In this document: one piece after another, positions 27,509-36,607 of the stretch
Numbering within the stretch: position 1 is the stretch's first letter
How the letters are laid out: each line of letters starts with the position of its first letter
NCBI RefSeq assembly: GCF_002028425.1
Contig: NZ_CP020042.1
Coordinates: forward strand, 1-64,000
Direction: 5' to 3'
Length of the DNA: 64,000 bases
From: Streptomyces katrae
GTDB taxonomy: Bacteria > Actinomycetota > Actinomycetes > Streptomycetales > Streptomycetaceae
Made by a program: the position numbers and the translations under genes
Notes under the pieces: model-generated
What the model was told of the DNA's origin: nothing
What the model saw: only the letters and a program-made list of their open reading frames with translations
Databases searched by the model: none

Positions 27509-27849
27509 CCGCGGCTCGCGGGGGCACGCGGGTGCTCGTGTGCCGGCCGGGGTGACCTCCGGAGCAATACGGCCGGCTTTCTCAACGGGGAGACGCCACG
27601 GGGCCGCCCCGGTCCTGGCGACGACGGCCGTGACCTCCTGGCGGCCCCAGCAGACGACCGCATCCTCTCCGTCGTGGCGACGGCGGGAGGCGAGCGGCAG
27701 GTCGTCCTGCCGAATCTGACCGGTTCGGACGTCGACCAGGCGCAGGCGGCTCTTTCCGCTGGCCTGGACGCTCGCGACTGGCGAACACGTCGGGCCGGTG
27801 CCGCCGGCACGAGGCGGGCAGCAGCACGCCCGTGGCGGTGCCGAGCCCC
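27509..27849. other. degenerate DNA after the kelch gene
   Basis: Frames on both strands are open. A minus-strand stretch around 27600-27790 (KSRLRLVDVRTGQIRQDDLP) looks like the remains of another gene. Nothing intact is supported. Confidence 0.3.
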
Positions 27850-28071
27850 AGGGGCGGCAGTAGCCCGGCGAGGCGCGAGGCTCACCCGGACCACTGTGGC
27901 GCCGCGGCGCCTGACGAGGCCGAAGTGCAGCTCCATGCCGGTGACGCAGACGAGGAGCAGCACGCCCAGTTGCCCGAGGGAGACGGCGGGGAGCAGGAGG
28001 AGCGCCAGCTGGAGGAGGCACACCAACAGCGCGTGGTGGTCGATGGCCGGAACGGGGGCGCCGGTCGTCAT
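27850..28071 (-). pseudogene. cation:proton antiporter remnant with internal deletion
   Basis: From the ATG at 28071: MTTGAPVPAIDHHALLVCLL, then a membrane helix, then directly GQLGVLLLVCVTGMELHFG and RRRGATVVRVSL. In CPA2-type antiporters the first helix (ending AVSLGQL) and the LGVLLLxxxTGMEL helix are separated by about 50 residues. Their direct junction at SLGQLGVLLL indicates an internal deletion through the shared short sequence. The frame then degenerates before 27850, and more than 300 residues of the transporter are missing. Confidence 0.55.
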
Positions 28072-28162
28072 CCCACGTACGTGAGGGCGGCCGTCCGCCG
28101 TCGGCTTCCCGCGGACCCGCGGTTCGTCAGGAGTCACAGAAGTCCGGGTACCGGAACGCGGG

Positions 28163-29032
28163 TCAGGCGTGGTCGGCGGGCAGATCGGATCGCTGCTGTG
28201 CGAGGTCGGTGACGCTGTCCGGGTCCACCACCATCGTGTACCGGAACCTTTCGGGAGCCCTCTCCTCGGTCAGCATGTGATTGTCCGCGAAGCCCCAACT
28301 GCCGCCTGTGTAGATGCCCTTGATCCTGCCGTCCACCGTCCCGACGGCGTCGAAGGGGCCGCCCTTCCAGCGGAAGGTCCAGTGGGTCCGGTACCAGGCG
28401 TCCAACTGCTCCGGGGCGGCCAGGAACTGCCCGGAGCCCGAGTCCCGGGGATCGGCGACAAGACCCTCAGGCCGGTCGGGCCCAGTGGTCAGTGCGACGA
28501 GGCCCGCGGCATCTGCCTCGCCGGCAGCCGGATACGTCCGGCCCTGGTAGACGGCGTAGGCCTTGGGGCTGAAATGGTCAACCTCGGCCAGACGCCTCAT
28601 CAGAGCGTGCAGAGGCTGGAGCAGATCCTCGCGGTGCTCCTCCAGCTCGGCTACCTCGTCGCGCGGGAAGACGCCGCGGTAGCGGATGCCCCGGCGCCTG
28701 AGGTGCTCCTTGGCGAACTGCCCGTGGGAGCCGAGGTAGTCGCCCGTGAGCGTGGCGGGCGTGGCGGCGGCGCACTCGAAGGGCTCGTCGTGCCAGCGGA
28801 ACGTCCAGCGCACGGCGTACCAGGCTTCGAGGCGCTCCGGCGGAGCCGGGTATCCCACCGAGCCGTTGGCGGCCTCGCGCGGGGTGAGCCCTTCGGGTGC
28901 GGGGTGGCCGGGTTCGGGCAGCAGCTCGACATACGGCCACAGACCCGCGGCGGCGCGGGCCCGGTAAGGCCAGCCGCGGAAGACGGCGACCTCGCCCTTG
29001 ACCGGGACGAGGTGGCCCGCAACGTCAGTCAT
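28163..29032 (-). CDS. hypothetical protein with an internal duplication
   Basis: Encodes 289 residues from the ATG at 29032 (MTDVAGHLVPVKGEVAVFRG). Two halves repeat the same pattern. About residues 70-120 read RLEAWYAVRWTFRWHDEPFE, then GDYLGSHGQFAKEHL. About residues 215-265 read QLDAWYRTHWTFRWKGGPFD, then GIYTGGSWGFADNHML. Each repeat is preceded by a beta-rich part starting with FRGWPYRAR or YQGRTYPA. The duplicated unit suggests a two-domain or pseudo-dimeric fold. No family, signal peptide or catalytic motif is recognised. It is likely soluble and cytoplasmic. Confidence 0.6.
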   Translation of the reverse strand: MTDVAGHLVPVKGEVAVFRGWPYRARAAAGLWPYVELLPEPGHPAPEGLTPREAANGSVGYPAPPERLEAWYAVRWTFRWHDEPFECAAATPATLTGDYLGSHGQFAKEHLRRRGIRYRGVFPRDEVAELEEHREDLLQPLHALMRRLAEVDHFSPKAYAVYQGRTYPAAGEADAAGLVALTTGPDRPEGLVADPRDSGSGQFLAAPEQLDAWYRTHWTFRWKGGPFDAVGTVDGRIKGIYTGGSWGFADNHMLTEERAPERFRYTMVVDPDSVTDLAQQRSDLPADHA

Positions 29033-29598
29033 GGTATTTCCACAGTCTTTTCGTTCTTGTCGAAGAAGCCGACCGCTTCTTCGACGCCGTCGGTGTGCAT
29101 ACGCCAGATCTCCGAACCGCAGCGGCCCTACGCCGACAGCTGGGGGCCTGCCCCAACTCACGGCATGCTCGTGAGCGGCCAGGGGTTCGGGGCATTGCGA
29201 CGGACCGCCGCGCGTATGTGAACCATGGCCTCGATGGCGCTCATGTCGGTCTTTCCCTCGGTGTGCCGGACATGGTCCTTGCAGAACCACACGGCGTTCT
29301 CCGGATGGCCCTCATGCGCAAGCGGCGGGGCGATCGCGCGGACTCCACTTCGCCGGCCGGAACATGATCATCACCCTACGTGCCCGATGGGCCGCAGAGG
29401 AGACCCCACCCCGCCGCGCATGCCGGCGGAGGAAGAGCCGGCCGCGGTGAATCCGCCCGCTTGGCTACCCGATCACAACACCCTATTATCGTCGGGACGA
29501 CGATAATAGGGTGTTGGACATGCCGTCCAGCGTCGCGACCACGTGCTGCGCTCGGACGGAAGCAGCAACGACCCACCATCGCCCTTCGGGAGGCACGT
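29033..29598. other. gap holding a long inverted repeat, no gene recognised
   Basis: About 565 bases. The only clear structure is the 18-bp inverted repeat at 29476-29516. Short minus-strand frames (for example one containing MSAIEAMVHIRAAVRR) are possible small peptides, but I cannot support them. Confidence 0.4.
29476..29516. promoter_or_regulatory. 18-bp perfect inverted repeat upstream of the gene at 29599
   Basis: Arms CAACACCCTATTATCGTC and its exact complement flank a 5-base loop (GGGAC). The arms are AT-rich for this genome (TATTATCGTC). The site ends 82 bases before the start codon at 29599. The symmetry fits a dimeric repressor operator (TTATCGTC-N5-GACGATAA core) or an attenuator hairpin. 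Confidence 0.6.
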
Positions 29599-31386
29599 AT
29601 GACCTCGGCCAGTGACCCAGCGGATAACGCCGCCCATGAAGAGTTGGCGCGGCAGGCGGTGAGCGCGCTGGTGAGGATCGCTTCGGACACCGACCACTGG
29701 AAGCAAGATCTCCACTACTACCTCACCTGCGCCCTCGCCGGCGCCACTTCGGGCCACGCCGAGTACCACTACATGGACTGGCTGGACGCATGGCGCAAGC
29801 GGTGGATCGCCGCGCGTGAGGCAGCCGACCGGGACGCGGAGACAGCCGAAGAGGCCGCCCTCCACGAGAAGATGCTGACCGCGCTTCGTTTCCATGCCCG
29901 TACGGAGCGGGCGCTGCGGAAGCTGGTGCGCCAGTGGACGCGGGCGGACCGCCAGGCGCTCACGGCTTGCGACATCAGGGAGGCCCTGGGCCTGGGCGAG
30001 GAGTTCCGGGACTGGACCGAGGCGCTGGAGAACGTGCAGGGCACCGTCCTGGTTCCTGAGATACCCGAGGACGACGAACTGATCGCCTTGATGGAGGAAC
30101 TGGGAATCCCCCGGGAAGACCACGCCGACATCGCGGCCGCCGCCGAGGCCCTGACCGCCGTCGGCTCGCCGTGGCTGTGGCTGCTGGAGCGGACGCTCGC
30201 GCTGCTCCGGTCCCGGATGGGCCGCAGCTTCAACATGCCCGTCGCTCCGGTCATGCCCGACCACGGCCTCGAAGGCTGGTGGTTCTACACCGTGGTCTTC
30301 CTGGCCGCGGCCCCTTCCGTGCGGGTCTTCCACCTTGTCAACAAGGTACCGAAGGAGATCTCGGCGGCGAGTCTGGGGATCCTCGGCGAGAAGATCTCCC
30401 TCTACCGGACGGGGTCCGGGTACGGCGGACTGGTCCAGCACGACTTCGTGGCGGCCGTCTTCTGCGGGCGTGTCTACCGGCTGGAACAACTCGATTGCGT
30501 GGCGTGGAACGAGCGGGTGGAGGTGTTGGTCCCCCACACGGCGCAGCCGCTGACGACCGTGCCGGACCAGGCCTGGGCGGACCGCGTCCACGCGTTCCTG
30601 CGCCGCCTTCCGCAGGAGTACGGGGAGGGCGTCCAGTGGGACCTGGGGTCGTTCACCGTCAAGGTCGGGGGCTGGCTGCTCGACCACGCCCTGGACGAGT
30701 ACCTGCCCGAGGACCACGAACTGCGCCAGTTCACCGCCGCACTCGCCCCCTCCACCCGCACCCCCGACCCCTACCCCGTCCAGGAACCGAACGCGCTGAC
30801 CGCAGGCGACCGCGATGCGATCAAACACGCCTTCGGACGCTACGTGTACGACCTGGCCGACGCGTTGTCCCTCACCCCGCAGACCGACGTCCAGCACGCC
30901 GTGATCGCCCACCTCCAAGCCGGCCGCCATTGGAGCCTGCCCGCGGCCGGGCACCGGATCCACTCGGAGGCGCGCGCGAAGACCGTCGGCACGCCGGCTG
31001 TACGGCCCTCCAGGGAGATCCCCGTGGTCGATTGGCGCGACCAGCCCACAGCGGAGGCGGCATGGCAGGCCTACCTGAACGGGAACGAAATCCGTCAGGA
31101 TGCTTACGGGATCTTCTCCCCGCAACACCTGATGAGGTGTCAACGCGATACCGCTCTGAAGATTCTCCGGAGCGAGGGCTACGACATCCCGTGGCCCCCG
31201 CAACCCGCCAAGACGCGGGACACCTGGCTGGGCGACTGGGGCGGAGCATGGATGCCGGCCGATGTGCTCGCGGCCCTTCACACCGTGCCGGAGGACGCCG
31301 CACAACGCGCGTGGTATCAGGGAGCGAAGGAAGCCCTGGACATCGCATGGGATATGCACCTCCTTTGGACCACCGATGTGTTCTGA
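29599..31386 (+). CDS. large hypothetical protein, possibly acyltransferase-like
   Basis: Encodes 595 residues from the ATG at 29599, with GGGAGG 5 bases upstream. The central region PSVRVFHLVNKVPKEISAAS, LGILGEKISLYR, GYGGLVQHDF, then GRVYRLEQLD follows a pattern seen in actinobacterial proteins annotated as acyltransferase-domain (DUF5596-like). The catalytic part is not obvious, so that label is tentative. The N-terminal 130 residues are helical and highly charged. The C-terminal 100 residues contain WLGDWGGAWMPADVLAALH. No membrane segments. A long inverted repeat lies 82 bases upstream and may regulate it. It is monocistronic. Confidence 0.5.
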   Translation: MTSASDPADNAAHEELARQAVSALVRIASDTDHWKQDLHYYLTCALAGATSGHAEYHYMDWLDAWRKRWIAAREAADRDAETAEEAALHEKMLTALRFHARTERALRKLVRQWTRADRQALTACDIREALGLGEEFRDWTEALENVQGTVLVPEIPEDDELIALMEELGIPREDHADIAAAAEALTAVGSPWLWLLERTLALLRSRMGRSFNMPVAPVMPDHGLEGWWFYTVVFLAAAPSVRVFHLVNKVPKEISAASLGILGEKISLYRTGSGYGGLVQHDFVAAVFCGRVYRLEQLDCVAWNERVEVLVPHTAQPLTTVPDQAWADRVHAFLRRLPQEYGEGVQWDLGSFTVKVGGWLLDHALDEYLPEDHELRQFTAALAPSTRTPDPYPVQEPNALTAGDRDAIKHAFGRYVYDLADALSLTPQTDVQHAVIAHLQAGRHWSLPAAGHRIHSEARAKTVGTPAVRPSREIPVVDWRDQPTAEAAWQAYLNGNEIRQDAYGIFSPQHLMRCQRDTALKILRSEGYDIPWPPQPAKTRDTWLGDWGGAWMPADVLAALHTVPEDAAQRAWYQGAKEALDIAWDMHLLWTTDVF

Positions 31387-31682
31387 CCGGCCCCGCACTC
31401 CCTACATGACCACCGTGGCGGGCCGTCGACGGTCACCGGAACTGGATCGGGGGGAGTGGCCGCCAGGCCGACGTCCCGCAGATCAAGGCGCCCAACGCCG
31501 TGGGGCCGGCGCCGAAGCACGCGGTGTCGGACACCGTCGTCGCGTCGAGACCCGCTGCACCGCGGCGTGAGCCGCCTGCCCCGGTCGCAATGGCCCGACA
31601 AGCCGGCTTCTCACCGCGCAGGGCAAATCTTGAGCCGGTTGCCTGGAAAACGGGCGCGGCCGGTTCTGAGGGGCCCCAACGC

Positions 31683-31871
31683 GGAGACGCGCTGGGGCTA
31701 CCCGACGAGCTGTTCTTCTCCACCCTGACCCGACGTCTACTACGCCGCGGCCAGTTCGCCTCCCGTGACGAACTGGCCGCGGCCATCGACACCTTCGTCT
31801 TGGCCTACGACGAACACGACGCCAAGCCCTACCGCTGGACCTACGACGGCAGCCCACTCAAAGCCGCATGA
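31683..31871 (+). pseudogene. IS630-family transposase C-terminal remnant
   Basis: About 62 residues (LPDELFFSTLTRRLLRRGQF, AAAIDTFVLAYDEHDAKPYR, WTYDGSPLKAA) match the C-terminus of IS630-type transposases. The catalytic domain is missing and no element ends are visible. It differs from the complete IS630 transposase at 43209. The preceding 300 bases (31387-31682) hold nothing recognisable. Confidence 0.65.
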
Positions 31872-31899
31872 ACCCCCGAAGGATCAACGCGGCGCTGCG

Positions 31900-33105
31900 C
31901 TAGCGCTGGAAGAGTACTTCCGGATTGTTCGGCGAGGGGCCGTCCAGCAGCGGACTGTGGATCCCCTTCAGCGTCTGGTCGAAGAACGCCGTCACGTACT
32001 CGCGGGTGATCACCAGCCCGCGTTCCGGGGAGAGGCCCTGCGTCGGGAACCCGGCCTGCTTCTTGAGCAGGTCCAGGTCGCTGAAGTTGAAGTGGTCGGC
32101 GTCGGTGACCGTCAGCCACTCCTTGTAGCCGCCGAGGGCGGCCCATGCCCGCTCCCACGTGGTGTCGTGGCCGCCGGCCGAGTGGTTTTCGGCCGTGCCC
32201 AGCATGAGGAACGGCCGGTTGATCTGGCCGGGCATCGGGGTCGGGTGGAAGGTGCCGTCCATGTTCACTCCGGCCCGTACTCGCGGGTCGGCGATCAACG
32301 TGGCGGCGGCCGACGCTCCGCCGAGGGAGTGTCCGGCCATGCCGATCTGGTGCTTGTCGATGAGGTGTGCCAGGCGCCACGCGGTATTGCCGTGCGTCAA
32401 CTGGTCGATCACTAAGGACACGTCCGTCGCGCGGCTGGCGACCACCGAGTCGAAGTTGAGCGCCGGGTTGTCGCAGATCACGCACGACGACGTCTGGCCG
32501 TTCGCCAGCGTCTCGCCGCTGTCCTCGTTGGTGTGGCCGACGAGCGCGACGACGTAGCCGTGGCTGGCCAGGTCGGTCGCGAGCGCGGTGAGCGTCATGC
32601 GCGGGTTCTCGTGCGCGGCTGAGAGGACCACCAGCGGATACTTGCCCCTCTGCGGCCGCGCGCCGTCGAAGGCGTGGGTGGTGACGCTGGAAAGGGTCTG
32701 CGGGGTGACGCCGGAGCTCGCCGGCGTCTTCTGGCGCTGGAGGATTCCGGCTGCCTCGCCGAGGGTCATGTAAGGGGCCGGAGTCCCGGTCCCGGGGACG
32801 GCCGGGTAGATCATCGTGACGGTCAGTTGGCGGGGGCCGGATGACGGCACCCACGGGTCGGGACGGTTCGCGTCGGTGAGGTGGATGACCTCCTTGCCGG
32901 CGGCGTAGGGGCCGGTCGGCGCGGGGAGGGTGCCTTGGAAGGACCGTGTGGGCGCGGTGGCCGTGGCCGGTGCGGTGTCGAACGGGTGCGTGGCCACCGG
33001 TGTGGCCGACGGTGCGGTCGTGGCGGCGAACCCGGCGCCGGTTCCGGTGACGAGGGCGGCGAGCGCCAGCGCCGCGACAGCGCTGATACGGCGATTGCGT
33101 TTCAT
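31900..33105 (-). CDS. secreted alpha/beta hydrolase (PAF-acetylhydrolase-like lipase)
   Basis: Encodes 401 residues from the ATG at 33105 (MKRNRRISAVAALALAALVT). The start is a classical Sec signal peptide with an AxA cleavage region near residue 28. The catalytic triad is visible: the nucleophile elbow GMAGHSLGGASAA (Ser about 257), the acid in VNMDGTFHP, and the His in VTDADHFNFSD. The overall pattern (MIYPAVPGTGTP, GHTNEDSGETLANG) fits the platelet-activating-factor acetylhydrolase/dienelactone-type group that cleaves short acyl esters. It is divergent from a two-component system, with a palindrome between them, so it may be a target of that system. Confidence 0.8.
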   Translation of the reverse strand: MKRNRRISAVAALALAALVTGTGAGFAATTAPSATPVATHPFDTAPATATAPTRSFQGTLPAPTGPYAAGKEVIHLTDANRPDPWVPSSGPRQLTVTMIYPAVPGTGTPAPYMTLGEAAGILQRQKTPASSGVTPQTLSSVTTHAFDGARPQRGKYPLVVLSAAHENPRMTLTALATDLASHGYVVALVGHTNEDSGETLANGQTSSCVICDNPALNFDSVVASRATDVSLVIDQLTHGNTAWRLAHLIDKHQIGMAGHSLGGASAAATLIADPRVRAGVNMDGTFHPTPMPGQINRPFLMLGTAENHSAGGHDTTWERAWAALGGYKEWLTVTDADHFNFSDLDLLKKQAGFPTQGLSPERGLVITREYVTAFFDQTLKGIHSPLLDGPSPNNPEVLFQR

Positions 33106-33177
33106 GGGAGCGACGCTAGGTTCCGCAGCTCCTCCGTCGCGTCGGCCGGTGGATGTCACCGTTCCCCAGGCCGTCGG

Positions 33178-33208
33178 CCCGGGGATGTACCCCGCGTACA
33201 TCCCCGGG
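33178..33208. promoter_or_regulatory. 13-bp inverted repeat between hydrolase and sensor kinase genes
   Basis: Arms CCCGGGGATGTAC and its exact complement flank the loop CCCGC. The site lies 73 bases upstream of the hydrolase start and 40 bases upstream of the kinase start. It is well placed as a binding site for the adjacent NarL-family regulator, giving shared control and autoregulation. Inference from position and symmetry. Confidence 0.6.
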
Positions 33209-33247
33209 GCGACGCGCGGAGCCGACACCGCTGAATACGATCTCCGT

Positions 33248-34447
33248 ATGGAAGAGCTTCTCCAGCGTCTCTCGACATCGAAGCGCGTGACCTGGCTGAC
33301 GGACCGGGCCGTGGTACTGGCCACCGCCTGCTTCTACGCGCTGATGCTCTGCTGGTCGATCCGTCGTGGTCCCGGCCTGTTCCGGTTTCCCGGCCTCGGG
33401 CCCTTCCAGATGATGGGTCTGTGCGTCGTGCTCGCCCTTCCGGTTCTGCTGATGCGCCGTCTGCCGGCGGCGGTCTTCGCGGCGATCCTGGGCGAATCGG
33501 TCCTCGGCCACCTCTTCGGCGTGCGGCCCTTGATCGTGTTCGTCCTGCTCGTCTTCCTGGGCGGGCACCTCGCCGTCCGGCGGCCGAAGGCTGCCGCCGT
33601 CGGCTCCATCGCGGCCGTCGCGGCCGCGTTCGTCGAGAACATCCACGTCTACCCCGGGGAGACCGTCAGCGACGCGGCCCAGTGGGCCGGGCAGTTCGCG
33701 TTGTGGTTCGCGGTCGCGTGGGTCTTCGGAGGGGTGCATCGCAAACGCCGTGAATACCTCGGAGCCTTGCACGAGCAGAGGGCGGCCCGCGCCGTCATGG
33801 CCGAGCGGCTGCGGATCGCCCGCGAACTGCACGACAGCGTCGCGCACAGCATCGGGATCATCACGGTGCTGTCGGGAGCGGCGGCTCGGGTCGTGGAGAC
33901 CAAGCCCGAGCAGACGCGGCAGGCGCTGACCGGCATCGAAACCACCAGCCGGGAGACGCTGCTCGGGCTCCAGCGCATGCTCGGAGCGCTACGCCGCGCC
34001 GAGCCGGACGACGCCATGCCGGGGGCCGCTCCGCTGGCGCCGGCCGGCAGCCTGGCGGATATCCCGCGGCTCGCCGAACGCACGGCCGACGCCGGGGTGC
34101 GGGTCCACGTGGCCTGGCGGGGCGAGCGGCGTCCGCTGCCGCCGGAGATCGAGCTGTCGGCGTTCCGGATCGTCCAGGAGTCGGTGACGAACGTGGTGCG
34201 GCATTCCGGTGCGCGGACGTGCCGGGTCGCGGTCGGATACGAGCCGACAGGAGTGACGATCGAGGTGGTGGACGACGGGGACGACGGTCCCGGCACGCCC
34301 GGCCGTCCGAGGCCCTCGGCAACGGCCGGCGGGAGCGGCTTCGGCCTGCTCGGCATGCGCGAGCGGGTGACGTTGCTGTCCGGCCAGTTCAGCGCCGGCC
34401 GGCGTCCGGAGGGCGGATTCCGGGTGGCTGCGAGGCTCCCGGCATGA
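33248..34447 (+). CDS. NarL/DesK-type sensor histidine kinase
   Basis: Encodes 399 residues. The N-terminal 150 residues carry about five hydrophobic segments (for example AVVLATACFYALMLCW, VVLALPVLLM, LIVFVLLVFLGG, FALWFAVAWVFGG). A HisKA_3 dimerisation domain follows, with the phospho-acceptor His in RIARELHDSVAHSIGI. The HATPase domain has the N box FRIVQESVTNVVRHSG and a G box FGLLGMRERV. The ATG at 33248 was chosen because it directly precedes the first membrane helix; longer upstream frames read through the intergenic palindrome. Its stop overlaps the response-regulator start (ATGA), so they are co-translated. Confidence 0.85.
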   Translation: MEELLQRLSTSKRVTWLTDRAVVLATACFYALMLCWSIRRGPGLFRFPGLGPFQMMGLCVVLALPVLLMRRLPAAVFAAILGESVLGHLFGVRPLIVFVLLVFLGGHLAVRRPKAAAVGSIAAVAAAFVENIHVYPGETVSDAAQWAGQFALWFAVAWVFGGVHRKRREYLGALHEQRAARAVMAERLRIARELHDSVAHSIGIITVLSGAAARVVETKPEQTRQALTGIETTSRETLLGLQRMLGALRRAEPDDAMPGAAPLAPAGSLADIPRLAERTADAGVRVHVAWRGERRPLPPEIELSAFRIVQESVTNVVRHSGARTCRVAVGYEPTGVTIEVVDDGDDGPGTPGRPRPSATAGGSGFGLLGMRERVTLLSGQFSAGRRPEGGFRVAARLPA

Positions 34448-35130
34448 GCGTGCGAGTACTGCTGGTCGACGACCAGCCGCTGATGCTGGTCGGGCTCGGG
34501 ATCCTGATCGGCGACACCGCCGACCTGCAGGTGGTCGGGGAGGCCGGCGACGGCGTCGAGGCTGTGCGCCTGGTGCGCGAGCTGCGGCCGGACGTCGTGG
34601 TGATGGACATCCGGATGCCGGGCATGGACGGGATCGAGGCGACCCGGCAGGCGACCGCCGAGCCGGACCCGCCCAAGGTGCTGGTGCTGACGACCTTCGA
34701 CGACGACGAGTACGTCTACGGCGCACTGCGCGCCGGCGCCAGCGGATTCCTGCTCAAGAGCATGGCCCTGGACGCGATCCTGGACGCGATCCGCGTGGTG
34801 GCGGCCGGCGACGCGTTGCTCGCGCCGAGCGTCACCCGACGGCTGATCGCCGACTTCGCCGGAACCTCCGCCACCCGCGCGGCCCCCGCACCGGCCACCG
34901 AGCCCGCCGCGGACTCAAGTCTCGTCGCTGGGATCACCGACCGGGAGCGCGAGGTGCTGGCACTGGTCGGACAGGGACTGTCGAACGGTGAGATAGCCGA
35001 GCGGTTGGTGATCAGCGCGGCGACGGCGAAGACCCATGTCGCGCGTCTGTTCGCCAAGCTCGAGGCCCGGGACCGCGTCCACCTGGCGATCATCGCCTAC
35101 GAGAACGGACTCACACCGGGTAGACGGTAG
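34444..35130 (+). CDS. NarL-family response regulator
   Basis: Encodes 228 residues. The receiver domain has the acidic pair DD at residues 9-10 (VLLVDDQPL), the phospho-acceptor Asp in VVVMDIRMPGMDG (about residue 54), Thr in LVLTTFDDD, and Lys in FLLKSM. A linker of about 25 residues rich in Ala and Pro follows. The C-terminal LuxR helix-turn-helix is ITDREREVLALVGQGLSNGE and TAKTHVARLFAKLEARDRV. It overlaps the kinase gene by four bases. The likely target is its own promoter and the divergent secreted hydrolase. Confidence 0.88.
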   Translation: MSVRVLLVDDQPLMLVGLGILIGDTADLQVVGEAGDGVEAVRLVRELRPDVVVMDIRMPGMDGIEATRQATAEPDPPKVLVLTTFDDDEYVYGALRAGASGFLLKSMALDAILDAIRVVAAGDALLAPSVTRRLIADFAGTSATRAAPAPATEPAADSSLVAGITDREREVLALVGQGLSNGEIAERLVISAATAKTHVARLFAKLEARDRVHLAIIAYENGLTPGRR

Positions 35131-35162
35131 GGCAGGGTGAGAAGGAGCAATGGTCAAGACCT

Positions 35163-35531
35163 GTGCACGAGATGACGTGCGAGCAGGCTGCAGCCCCCAC
35201 CGAGTTCGATCCGATGCTGACGGTCGTGCAGGTACCGGGTGTGAGCAGTGAGGACGAGATGGTCGCCTGCTTCTTGGGCGGCGAGCTGTCCAGCCAGAGG
35301 TTCGGCCAGAACCTCCGGTCCCATCTGGCGGTAGCCGGTCAGGCAGAGCAGTCGCTGACGCATCCGGACCTCTCCGACGCTGGAGCGGACTTCGCACGTC
35401 GCGCTCTGCTTGCTGCGACGCGCGGATACGGCGAGAACCGCGACCTGTTCGAGAACTTCCCCGCTCACGTCACGTGGACCCGGACACTCCTGTCCGCCGA
35501 CGAGGCGGCCGGCGTGCGTTACCTCGACTAG
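35163..35531 (+). pseudogene. hypothetical protein interrupted at an IS5 insertion site
   Basis: The frame (HEMTCEQAAAPTEFDPMLTV, DEMVACFLGGELSSQRFG, TWTRTLLSADEAAGVRYLD) ends at the TAG of the CTAG target bordering the IS5-family element. After removing the element and one CTAG copy, the same frame continues as HKAGLRAFDVPNEPFVDAAH downstream. I recall this as part of the same Streptomyces hypothetical family. A better ribosome binding site (GAAGGAG) lies before an ATG at 35150 in another frame, so the N-terminus may also be damaged. Function unknown. Confidence 0.5.
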
Positions 35532-36603
35532 GGCCTGTGTGATGTTGTGATCAGTCGGCGGTCTTCAGGAGGTCGTCGATCCAGATCATTGTGGCGCGGA
35601 GGTGGAGGCCGGCGAGGTAGCTCTGGGGCGCCTTGTCGTAGCGGGTGGCGATGCCTCGCCAGGCCTTCAGCTTGTTGATCAGGCGTTCGACGGTGTTCCG
35701 CTCTTTGTAGAGGCCGGCGTCGTGGCTGACGGGCCGGCCGCCCCTTGCGCCCTTCTTCTTCCGGTTGGCGGCCTGGTCCTTCTTCTCCGGGATGACTGCC
35801 TTGATGTTGCGTTTGCGCAGGTAGGTGCGGTTGCCGCGGGATGAGTAGGCCTTGTCCGCGGCGACCGCGCCGGGTCTGGTGCGGGGGCGGCCGACGGGCA
35901 GCCGGACCCGCACCTTGCCCAGCACAGGGATGAACTGAGGGCTGTCGGCGGCCTGTCCGACGGTCAGGACGAACGCGAGCGGACGGCATTGCCGGTCCGC
36001 GGCGAGATGAATCTTGGTCGTCAGTCCACCGCGGGACCTGCCGAGCAGGGCTTCCTTCATGCGGAGCTTGCGTCTGAGCCGGACGCGCCGGCGCTCGGCC
36101 TGTCCGTTCTGTTCCTCCGGTCCGCCCCTTTTTTCCGGGCCTCCTCCTGCTCGCGCGCAGCCTCTTCCAGGGCCTCCATGAGGTCCTCGCCGATACGCAT
36201 CCCGGCGGCGTCGTGGTGGGCGCGGACCGTGGTGGAGTCCACGCTGACCAGCGACAAGTCCGTTCTCCCGGTGCGGGCCGCTGCGGCGATCAGGCCTTCC
36301 AGCAGGGCGGAGAAGACGCCGGCGTCCCGCCAGACGCGGAAGCGCCCGTAGACGGTGGCCCAGGGCCCGAACTCAGCGGGCATCTCCCGCCACTGGGCAC
36401 TGGACCGGAACCGCCAGATCACCCCTTCGAACTGTTCCCGCAGTCGCTCGGGGTACGGTCCGTACCTGCCGATCGGCAGGTACGGCTCGATGAACTTCCA
36501 CTGGGCATCGGTCAGTTGCCTACGCGTCACGGCCACAGTCCTACCGGGTTCCGCTCCACGAAGAGGGCAGAACCCAGCAACTGATCACGACATCACACAG
36601 GCC
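35532..36603 (-). mobile_element. IS5-family insertion sequence (two-frame transposase), CTAG target
   Basis: Inverted ends read GGCCTGTGTGATGTTGTGAT at 35532 and GGCCTGTGTGATGTCGTGAT on the opposite strand, ending at 36603. A CTAG duplication borders both sides (35528-35531 and 36604-36607). Length is 1072 bp. The ends differ by one base in the first 20. The single transposase locus runs opposite to the interrupted gene. Confidence 0.9.
35551..36536 (-). CDS. IS5-family transposase, two overlapping frames
   Basis: The upstream frame (36536-36057, 159 residues; MAVTRRQLTDAQWKFIEPYL) carries the N-terminal domain and the first catalytic Asp in SLVSVDSTTVRAHHDAAG. The downstream frame (36060-35551, 169 residues) overlaps its stop by four bases (ATGA). 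It carries SRGGLTTKIHLAADRQCRP, the second Asp in AVAADKAYSSRGNR, and the Glu in YKERNTVERLINKLK. This layout suits a fused product made by programmed frameshifting around the AAAA/GGGG-containing stretch near 36128-36140. Both halves look intact, so the element may be active. Confidence 0.85.
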
Positions 36604-36607
36604 CTAG

